Positions 1 to 4,883 of a DNA stretch of 5,509 nucleotides are shown here, piece after piece. Numbering within the stretch: the first letter of the stretch is position 1; each line of letters begins with the position of its first letter. This DNA comes from JAYPHU01 sp038127535 (GTDB lineage Bacteria; Pseudomonadota; Alphaproteobacteria; Rhodospirillales; UBA2165): positions 1-5,509 of the forward strand of contig JAYPHU010000070.1 of assembly GCA_038127535.1 (NCBI GenBank). Direction: 5' to 3'. The translations under genes and the position numbers were made by a program. The notes under the pieces were generated by a model that saw only the letters and a program-made list of their open reading frames with translations, made no database searches and was not told the DNA's origin.

Positions 1-113
1 TCGTAGCGCCACAGTTCGATATAGCGGCTTTGATAGTCGACGCCCTTTTCCTTCAAACAATGGCGCACCTGCTTTGAGCAGGTGCTCAGCCCGCTGTGAT
101 ACAGTTCCAACAT
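1..113 (-). CDS. Glutathione S-transferase, N-terminal part (runs off left edge)
   Basis: Reading the minus strand from the ATG at 113-111 gives 37 codons with no stop, beginning MLELYHSGLSTCSKQVR and continuing into KEKGVDYQSRYIELW. This is the first beta-alpha-beta unit of the thioredoxin-like GST domain: a hydrophobic first strand (LELYH), the S-x-C-S-x-x-V-R active-site loop and helix 1, then the second strand starting near 'KGVDY'. GSTs of this type conjugate or remove glutathione on electrophiles in the cytoplasm; the Ser/Cys of STCSKQ would be the glutathione-activating residue. The frame stays open upstream of this ATG, but the family normally starts directly at the first strand, which supports ATG 113. 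The ribosome site is weak (GAG just upstream). The gene is transcribed divergently from the isomerase-dioxygenase operon. GSTs also occur in lignin-aromatic catabolism (beta-etherases), but too little is visible to claim that role. Confidence 0.8.
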   Translation of the reverse strand, partial: MLELYHSGLSTCSKQVRHCLKEKGVDYQSRYIELWRY

Positions 114-148
114 GATCTCGCATTCTTTTTGAGCCTTTGAAGGACGAA

Positions 149-177
149 ACTGTAGGCCTGCGAACACAAATTGGCAA
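149..177 (-). promoter_or_regulatory. Candidate sigma-70-type promoter for the GST gene
   Basis: On the minus strand, TTGCCA (177-172) is followed by a 17-nt spacer and TACAGT (154-149). These match the consensus hexamers at 5/6 and 4/6 positions with ideal spacing. The predicted start, near 142, would leave a leader of about 29 nt before the GST ATG. Short hexamers occur by chance, so this is a prediction only. Confidence 0.4.
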
Positions 178-199
178 AACCGAAAGCCGGTAGTAGGAT
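171..199 (+). promoter_or_regulatory. Candidate sigma-70-type promoter for the isomerase-dioxygenase operon
   Basis: TTGGCA (171-176) is followed by a 17-nt spacer and TAGGAT (194-199), matching the consensus at 5/6 and 4/6 positions. The predicted start is near 206, giving a leader of about 41 nt that includes the GGAGA ribosome site at 236-240. The -35 box overlaps the -35 box of the divergent GST promoter by five bases, because TTGGCAA reads as TTGCCAA on the other strand. Confidence 0.45.
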
Positions 200-200
200 A

Positions 201-220
201 GTCGCTTAATAACGAGCGAC
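201..220. promoter_or_regulatory. 20-bp inverted repeat, candidate operator
   Basis: Perfect 6-bp arms GTCGCT (201-206) and AGCGAC (215-220) flank an 8-bp AT-rich centre. The site lies immediately downstream of the predicted -10 box and covers the predicted rightward transcription start, where a bound repressor would block initiation. The regulator is not in the window, and the family that would bind cannot be named from this sequence. Confidence 0.4.
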
Positions 221-246
221 GATAGGGTTCGCCACGGAGACCTAGA

Positions 247-1362
247 ATGCAGACTAAAATTCCTTGTGTGATGATGCGCGGCGGCACATCGAAGGGCACA
301 TATTTTCTCGCCTCGGACCTGCCGGCCGATGAGCAGGTGCGGGATCAGGTTCTCCTGTCTGTAATGGGTTCGCCCGACGACCGCCAGATCGACGGCGTCG
401 GCGGCGCCAACCCGCTCACCAGCAAGGTCGCCGTGGTCAAGAAATCCGACCGGCCGAGCGTCGATGTGGACTACCTATTCATCCAGGTCGTGGTCGATGA
501 GCCTCGCACCAGCACGGTGCAGAACTGCGGCAACATCCTGGCCGGCGTCGGCCAGTTCGCGTTGGAAAGCGGTTTGGTCGAACCCTCCGACGGCGAAACC
601 ACGCTGACCATCTTCATGGAAAATTCCGATAGTCTCGCCGATGTGACCTTCCCGTCGCCCGGCGGTGTGCCCAGCTTTGACGGCGACGCCCGGATTGATG
701 GCGTGCCCGGCACGGCAGCCCCGGTAATGATTAACTTTCGGGACACGGAAGGCTCCGCCTGCGGATCTCTCCTGCCGACCGGCAACCTGATCGACACGGT
801 GCAGGGCATTGATGTCACCTGCATCGACAACGGCATGCCGATAGTGCTGTTTACCGCCGAGTCCATGGGCCGCACCGGCTATGAAAGCCGGGATGAGCTG
901 AACGCGGATACGGAGTTGAAGAAGCGGATCGAAGCGCTGCGCCTGGAAGTCGGCCACATGATGAACCTGGATGACGTGACCGAGAAAACCATCCCCAAGA
1001 TGACCATGATCGCCGCCCCGCAAAACGGCGGCGCGATTTGCACCCGGTCCTTTATCCCGCACGATTGCCACGCGGCCATTGGCGTGTTCGCCGCCGTCTC
1101 GGTAGGTACCGCCTGCGCCATGCCAGGCACGGTCGCCTATGACATTGCGGAAATTCCCAATGGCGATACCAAGCTGGTCTCGGTCGAACACCCGACCGGC
1201 GAGTTCTCGGTGGAGATGGAAATCGACAGCAGCGGCGACAAGCCCCAGGTGAAACGCGCCGCCCTGTTGCGCACCGCCCGCCGGCTGTTCGAAGGCCAAG
1301 TGTTGATCCCTCAATCGGTCTGGTCCGGCACCGACGGCAAGCTGGCCGCAGCGGCCGAATAA
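247..1362 (+). CDS. 4-oxalomesaconate tautomerase-like isomerase (PrpF/GalD/LigU family)
   Basis: A 371-aa cytoplasmic protein of the PrpF family, which has the diaminopimelate-epimerase double fold. Visible hallmarks are MRGGTSKG (10-17), DGVGGANPLTSK (49-60) and QNCGN (92-96). Lys60 and Cys94 fall at the family's catalytic pair; their 34-residue spacing equals that recalled for LigU (Lys66/Cys100) and PrpF (Lys73/Cys107). Family members move a double bond in unsaturated tricarboxylates: GalD and LigU act on 4-oxalomesaconate in gallate and protocatechuate 4,5-cleavage, and PrpF isomerises aconitates in the methylcitrate cycle. Length fits GalD/LigU (about 360 aa) better than PrpF (about 395). 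A ring-cleavage dioxygenase gene begins 17 bp downstream, so the aromatic-pathway role is preferred over methylcitrate. The start at 247 has GGAGA at 236-240, 6 nt upstream. Family assignment is firm; the exact substrate is inferred. Confidence 0.9.
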   Translation: MQTKIPCVMMRGGTSKGTYFLASDLPADEQVRDQVLLSVMGSPDDRQIDGVGGANPLTSKVAVVKKSDRPSVDVDYLFIQVVVDEPRTSTVQNCGNILAGVGQFALESGLVEPSDGETTLTIFMENSDSLADVTFPSPGGVPSFDGDARIDGVPGTAAPVMINFRDTEGSACGSLLPTGNLIDTVQGIDVTCIDNGMPIVLFTAESMGRTGYESRDELNADTELKKRIEALRLEVGHMMNLDDVTEKTIPKMTMIAAPQNGGAICTRSFIPHDCHAAIGVFAAVSVGTACAMPGTVAYDIAEIPNGDTKLVSVEHPTGEFSVEMEIDSSGDKPQVKRAALLRTARRLFEGQVLIPQSVWSGTDGKLAAAAE

Positions 1363-1379
1363 GCAAAGGAATCCCTATC

Positions 1380-2387
1380 ATGGCGGATATCGTTTTCGGA
1401 TTGGGCAGTTCTCACGGACCGCTGTTGGCGCTGCCCCCGGATATGTGGAGCCTCCGCGCCGAGGATGACAAGAAGAACCCGGCACTGGAGTACCGGGGCG
1501 AAAAGTACAAATGGGACGATCTCCGCGATCTCCGTGTCTCGGAGAATATCGCCGCGCAGGTTGAACTGCCCGTCCGGGAAGAACGCCACGCCGCCTGTCA
1601 GGAGCATATCGCCGAGTTGGGCCGCCGGCTGGCCGACGTCAATCCGGATGTCCTGGTCATTGTCGGCGATGACCAGCACGAATGGTTCCAGCCGGAAAAC
1701 ATGCCGACCTTCGCCGTCTATTACGGTGATCATGTGCTCAACCGCCCGCCCGCCAAGGATATCGAGAAAAAGTCCAAAGCTCTGGCCCTGGCCGCCATGA
1801 ATTACCGCACGCCCGACGATGTGCGCTATGAGACCGTGCCCGATCTGGCCCTGAAGATCATCTCTCAGGCCAAGGATGACGGGTTCGACATCGCCACCTG
1901 CGGCGGCATTCCCCAGGGAGAGCAAGGCAATATCGGCATCGGCCACGCGTTCGGCTATGTGCAGCGCCGCATCTGCAACGACAAGCCGATCCCCTTCGTA
2001 CCGGTGATGCTGAACACCTTCTATCCGCCCAATCAGGCAACGCCCAAGCGCTGCTTCAAATTCGGCCAAATGCTGGGCCGGGCCATTCGCAATTGGGACT
2101 CAAACAAGAAAGTCGCCATCGTCGCGTCTGGCGGGCTCAGCCATTTCGTTATCGACGAGGAACACGACCAGCGCATGATCGCCGCCTTCAAGGCCAACGA
2201 TCCGAGCGGGCTGACGGGGGAGCCGGACGAGTTATTCCGCTCCGGCACGTCGGAGACCAAGAACTGGATCACGAGCGCCGGCGTGCTGTCGGAATCCGGC
2301 TTGGCCGTCGATATGTTCGAATACGTGCCCTGCTACCGCTCCGAGGCCGGCACCGGCAACGCCATGGGCTTCGCCACCTGGACTTAA
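1380..2387 (+). CDS. Extradiol ring-cleavage dioxygenase, LigB superfamily (class III)
   Basis: A 335-aa non-heme Fe(II) dioxygenase of the LigB fold, related to the catalytic beta subunit of protocatechuate 4,5-dioxygenase. Such enzymes open a catechol-type ring next to the hydroxyls using O2. His12 in GSSHGPLL matches LigB iron ligand His12. GDDQHEWF (96-103) aligns with the LigB segment holding ligand His61. IGHAFG (187-192) supplies the probable catalytic acid/base His189. GGLSHF (251-256), followed by acidic residues 260-261, supplies the probable Glu ligand. No LigA-like alpha domain is fused at the C-terminus, which ends within the LigB fold, and none is encoded nearby. AAGGAA at 1366-1371 lies 8 nt before the ATG. 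The gene is 17 bp behind the isomerase, so the two are probably cotranscribed and the isomerase would act on the ring-opened product. A carboxylated catechol or pyrogallol is the likely substrate class; the precise compound is unknown. Confidence 0.88.
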   Translation: MADIVFGLGSSHGPLLALPPDMWSLRAEDDKKNPALEYRGEKYKWDDLRDLRVSENIAAQVELPVREERHAACQEHIAELGRRLADVNPDVLVIVGDDQHEWFQPENMPTFAVYYGDHVLNRPPAKDIEKKSKALALAAMNYRTPDDVRYETVPDLALKIISQAKDDGFDIATCGGIPQGEQGNIGIGHAFGYVQRRICNDKPIPFVPVMLNTFYPPNQATPKRCFKFGQMLGRAIRNWDSNKKVAIVASGGLSHFVIDEEHDQRMIAAFKANDPSGLTGEPDELFRSGTSETKNWITSAGVLSESGLAVDMFEYVPCYRSEAGTGNAMGFATWT

Positions 2388-2402
2388 GCCACGCTGGGCC
2401 AA

Positions 2403-2984
2403 TCAGGCGTTGGATTGTGGCGGATCGAACTGGAAGAAATCCCGGAAAGCATTGCTGATCTTATCGCCGTAGTCTTTCTCGACTTCCTGCGCGATTGAGT
2501 CCGGGATGGACACATCGTCCCGCCCTTCTTCCACGCCCGTAATCACGGTCAATTGCACCGCATCCGTATCGCCGATGTTCTTAAACCCGCGATAGACCCG
2601 GGGCGGACAGGAGAACGTGTCCCACTTATTCAGCACGACCGTATGCGCCACCGGATCACCGATGTAATATTCGATGGTCCCCTCCAGCACCATGAACGTC
2701 TCGAAGGTCGAGTTGTGGGAATGGAGGCACGGTCCCTGGCCCGGCGGCATGATGGACACAAACATGGTCGTGCCGGCGGCGCCGAAGATCGGCGCGGCAT
2801 TGCCGAACGGGTTCTTGGTGTCGTCTAGAATAACCGGCATAAGCTTGCGGGCGTAGAACACGTCCATCGCGTCCTGACCCACCCATTCCAGGTCATCAGC
2901 CGTCGACATCTGGCGTAGATCCGAAAACCGGCCGATCCGGCTGTCGATCTCTTCCCTGGTCGGCGTGTAAATTTCATTGGTCAT
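2403..2984 (-). CDS. Single-domain cupin protein, function unknown
   Basis: A 193-aa cytoplasmic protein with one central cupin barrel (about residues 65-155) between helical ends. Cupin motif 1 is a textbook match: Gly82, His88, His90, Glu95, Gly102 (G-x5-H-x-H-x4-E-x6-G). Motif 2 (121-136) keeps Pro127 and Asn136 but has Trp121 and Arg129 in place of the glycines and Arg132 in place of the metal-binding His. A three-ligand metal site, or a non-enzymatic role, is therefore possible. Cupins near aromatic genes include ring-cleaving dioxygenases, isomerases and sensors, but the sequence does not choose among them. GGGAGGA (2997-2991) lies 6 nt before the ATG at 2984 and is the strongest ribosome site in the window. 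The gene converges on the dioxygenase (15-bp gap) and diverges from the b561 gene (58-bp gap). It ends in TGA. Confidence 0.8.
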   Translation of the reverse strand: MTNEIYTPTREEIDSRIGRFSDLRQMSTADDLEWVGQDAMDVFYARKLMPVILDDTKNPFGNAAPIFGAAGTTMFVSIMPPGQGPCLHSHNSTFETFMVLEGTIEYYIGDPVAHTVVLNKWDTFSCPPRVYRGFKNIGDTDAVQLTVITGVEEGRDDVSIPDSIAQEVEKDYGDKISNAFRDFFQFDPPQSNA

Positions 2985-3042
2985 GATGGTTCCTCCCTAT
3001 TTTCTGATAATTCCCTGATCCGTCCGGCGGAAACTGCGCCTT

Positions 3043-3594
3043 ATGGCGTTGAACTTCATGGTACCACGGTTCACTCTAAATACGACCGGCTATTCCCACC
3101 TCTCCATCATCACCCATTGGCTGGGAGCGATCCTGGTCATCGCGCTGTTTGCCACCTACGAAGGAAAGCCCGGTGACGCCGTGTATGTATTCCACGTGAG
3201 CTTCGGCGCTATCGCCGGGCTATTCCTCTTGTGACGGGTCTGGCATCGAATCCGCTGTGGGTTCACCGACAAGCCGGATCAGGCGAATATTTATAACCTG
3301 GCCTCCCGGATCGTGATCTGGGGATTTCTGGTCAGCATCGTGCTGGTGATCATCAGCGGGTATTTCCTGCCCTGGTCCCTGGGCCGACCCTTGGACGTAT
3401 TCGGCCTCGAAATTCCGTCACCCATGGAGCGCAGCCGCGGCCTTCATGAATTCATGGAAGAGCTGCACGAAATCACCGGCATCTTGATCATGTGGCTGTT
3501 AGCCCTGAATTTTCTGGGCGCCGCCAAAGACTACTTCATCGACAAGGACGCCGTACTGCAGCGGAGGCTCCGACCGGTGCACGGCGGCAAGTAA
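3043..3594 (+). pseudogene. Cytochrome b561-family membrane protein, interrupted by in-frame TGA
   Basis: Two open segments in the same frame, 3043-3231 and 3235-3594, together encode 183 residues, the usual length of bacterial di-heme cytochrome b561. Only the TGA at codon 64 separates them. Four membrane helices are visible: about 20-37, 48-63 (up to the stop), 91-110 and 142-160. Recognisable elements are THW (His25) in helix 1, HVSFG (His51) in helix 2, SGYFLPWSLGRP (105-115), LHE (His135, His142) and the tail DYFIDKDAVLQRR. The family passes electrons between quinol and acceptors in the inner membrane. His142 sits 14 residues before Asn156, where the family normally has its last heme-ligand His. 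The ribosome site is weak; the ATG at 3058 is an alternative start. The gene is either a pseudogene, a sequencing error, or expressed by UGA readthrough. Family identity is reasonably sure; functionality is not. Confidence 0.72.
3232..3234 (+). other. In-frame TGA (codon 64) in the b561 gene
   Basis: The TGA lies at the end of the second helix (GLFLL-stop-RVWHRIR). Both flanks remain in one frame and both are b561-like, so this is a point change and not a frameshift. A Trp codon (TGG to TGA) is the simplest ancestor, as Leu-Trp-Arg at this helix end fits the family. The next base is C, the context known to be leakiest for UGA. The cupin gene ends in TGA and Trp elsewhere is TGG, so a recoded genetic code is unlikely. 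Confidence 0.8.
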
Positions 3595-3641
3595 GCCTCC
3601 TCCGAATTTTCCCCGATTTTCCCTTTCGGTTTCCGGGACAG

Positions 3642-3669
3642 TTGAGTAGGGTACGTCCCAACTATTCAA
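3642..3669. repeat. Imperfect palindrome upstream of the aminotransferase gene
   Basis: TTGAGTA (3642-3648) pairs with TATTCAA (3663-3669), with one G-T wobble. Inside it, GGG (3649-3651) can pair with CCC (3657-3659) around a TACGT loop, leaving AAC as a bulge. The site ends 26 nt before the aminotransferase ATG. It could be an operator or a leader hairpin. No T-run follows, so it is not a terminator. Confidence 0.35.
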
Positions 3670-3695
3670 ACACCTCAAAAATTGGGCAGGAAACA

Positions 3696-4823
3696 ATGAG
3701 CAATCCCATTTCCGCCGTCGATCCCGACGGGCTTCTTGAATATTCGGTGGTCTTTACCGACCGCTCCCTCAACCACATGTCCCAGTCCTTTCAGGGCGTC
3801 ATGCGGGACATCTCCGACACGCTGAAGACCGTTTACAACGCGGATGCTATCGCCGTCGTTCCCGGCGGCGGCACCTACGGTATGGAAGCGGTGGCGCGCC
3901 AGTTCGCCACGGACAAAAAATGTCTGGTGATCCGCAACGGCTTTTTCAGCTTCCGTTGGTCGCAGATTTTCGAAGCCGGCAACATCCCGTCTTCGGAAAC
4001 GGTGCTTAAAGCGCGACTGGTGGAAAGCGGCAATCAGGCCGCCTTTGCCCCCGCACCCATCGAAGAGGTGGTGGCCGCGATCGAGAAAGAAAAACCGGAC
4101 ATGGTCTTCGCGCCGCACGTGGAGACGGCCGCCGGCATCATCCTGCCGGACGACTATGTTAAGGCGGTTACCGACGCCACCCACGCGGCGGGCGGCCTGT
4201 TTGTTCTGGACTGTATCGCGTCGGGCTGTGTCTGGGTCGACATGAAAGCCACCGGCGTCGATATCCTGCTGAGCGCCCCGCAAAAGGGCTGGAGCGCGTC
4301 GCCCTGCAGCGCGCTGGTGATGATGAACCAATCCGCCTTGGACAAGATGGACGGCACGGCCAGTTCCAGCTTTGCCGCCGATCTGAAGAAATGGCGGCAG
4401 ATCATGGAAGCATATGAGAACGGCGGCCACGCTTACCACGCGACCATGCCGACAGATGCGCTGGTGAAATTCCATCAGTCCATGAAGGAAACGCAAGCCT
4501 ACGGCTTTGACAAAGTCAAAGAGGAGCAGTGGGAACTCGGCAATAAGGTTCGGGAATTGCTGGTCAGCAAGGGCTTTCGCAGCGTCGCCGCCGAAGGCTT
4601 CCAGGCGCCGGGCGTGGTGGTCAGCTACACCGATGACGGCGACATCCAGACCGGCAAGAAATTCGCCGCCGCAGGCCTGCAGACGGCGGCCGGTGTGCCC
4701 CTGATGTGCGATGAGCCGGAAGGATTCAGCACCTTCCGCATGGGCCTGTTTGGACTGGACAAGCTGCACAATATCGATCGCACCGTGGACAACCTATCCA
4801 AGGCGCTCGATCAGATCGCTTAA
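3696..4823 (+). CDS. Class V PLP-dependent aminotransferase (alanine-glyoxylate/serine-pyruvate type)
   Basis: A 375-aa fold-type I PLP enzyme of the class V aminotransferase family, cytoplasmic and usually dimeric, moving an amino group between an amino acid and a small oxo acid such as pyruvate or glyoxylate. Visible landmarks are GGGTYGMEA (57-65, phosphate-binding turn), HVET (141-144), LDCIASG with Asp172 (pyridine-nitrogen partner), SAPQKGWS with Lys197 (Schiff base) and FRMG with Arg348 (substrate carboxylate). Length is normal for the family. The frame extends upstream into the b561 gene, but ATG 3696 is preferred: AGGA at 3688-3691 is well placed, and upstream codons read as low-complexity non-family sequence. 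A 101-bp gap separates it from b561, and a strong terminator follows 27 bp after the stop, so it may be its own transcription unit. Substrates cannot be assigned; phosphonate or purine-linked class V enzymes are alternatives. Confidence 0.87.
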   Translation: MSNPISAVDPDGLLEYSVVFTDRSLNHMSQSFQGVMRDISDTLKTVYNADAIAVVPGGGTYGMEAVARQFATDKKCLVIRNGFFSFRWSQIFEAGNIPSSETVLKARLVESGNQAAFAPAPIEEVVAAIEKEKPDMVFAPHVETAAGIILPDDYVKAVTDATHAAGGLFVLDCIASGCVWVDMKATGVDILLSAPQKGWSASPCSALVMMNQSALDKMDGTASSSFAADLKKWRQIMEAYENGGHAYHATMPTDALVKFHQSMKETQAYGFDKVKEEQWELGNKVRELLVSKGFRSVAAEGFQAPGVVVSYTDDGDIQTGKKFAAAGLQTAAGVPLMCDEPEGFSTFRMGLFGLDKLHNIDRTVDNLSKALDQIA

Positions 4824-4849
4824 AGTTTAAGCTCTAAGGAATTCGCAGA

Positions 4850-4883
4850 GCCGCGGCGTTTACGTCGCGGCTTCTTCTTTTTT
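4850..4883 (+). terminator. Rho-independent terminator of the aminotransferase gene
   Basis: A 9-bp stem (4850-4858 with 4863-4871; one G-T wobble, otherwise all G-C) closes a 4-nt TTTA loop and is followed by TTCTTCTTTTTT (4872-4883). It starts 27 nt after the aminotransferase stop. It acts on the plus strand; on the minus strand no T-run follows the hairpin. The hairpin overlaps the end of the convergent TRAP gene, whose TAA stop lies at the loop. Confidence 0.88.

Noticed and set aside
475..1314. Long minus-strand open frame (279 codons) opposite the isomerase gene
   Set aside because: It is opposite a clear PrpF-family gene. The His/Gly/Ala/Arg-rich composition is typical of an antisense shadow in GC3-biased DNA, and no family is recognisable.
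1311..2069. Minus-strand open frame (252 codons) opposite the dioxygenase
   Set aside because: It overlaps the firm LigB-type gene and resembles no known protein; a codon-bias shadow.
2388..2421. Possible bidirectional terminator between dioxygenase and cupin (GCCAC/GTGGC and CCAA/TTGG arms)
   Set aside because: The pairing is short, split by an unequal internal loop, and has no T-run on either strand.
3001..3011. GATAAT as a -10 box for the b561 gene
   Set aside because: No acceptable -35 hexamer lies 16-18 nt upstream, so a promoter cannot be supported here.
3244..3275. tRNA T-arm-like string (TCGAATCC ... GGGTTCACC)
   Set aside because: No acceptor, anticodon or D-arm can be assembled around it, and it lies within b561 coding sequence.
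3232..3290. Selenocysteine insertion at the b561 TGA
   Set aside because: No convincing stem-loop with a suitable apical loop lies just downstream, and b561 proteins are not known selenoproteins.
3492..3695. N-terminal extension of the aminotransferase frame into b561
   Set aside because: The extension has no family similarity and overlaps the b561 C-terminus in another frame. ATG 3696 has a good ribosome site and gives a normal length.
3675..4769. Minus-strand open frame (364 codons) opposite the aminotransferase
   Set aside because: Composition rich in His, Gly, Arg and Asp is characteristic of the reverse frame of a GC-rich gene. The plus-strand gene has all its catalytic motifs.
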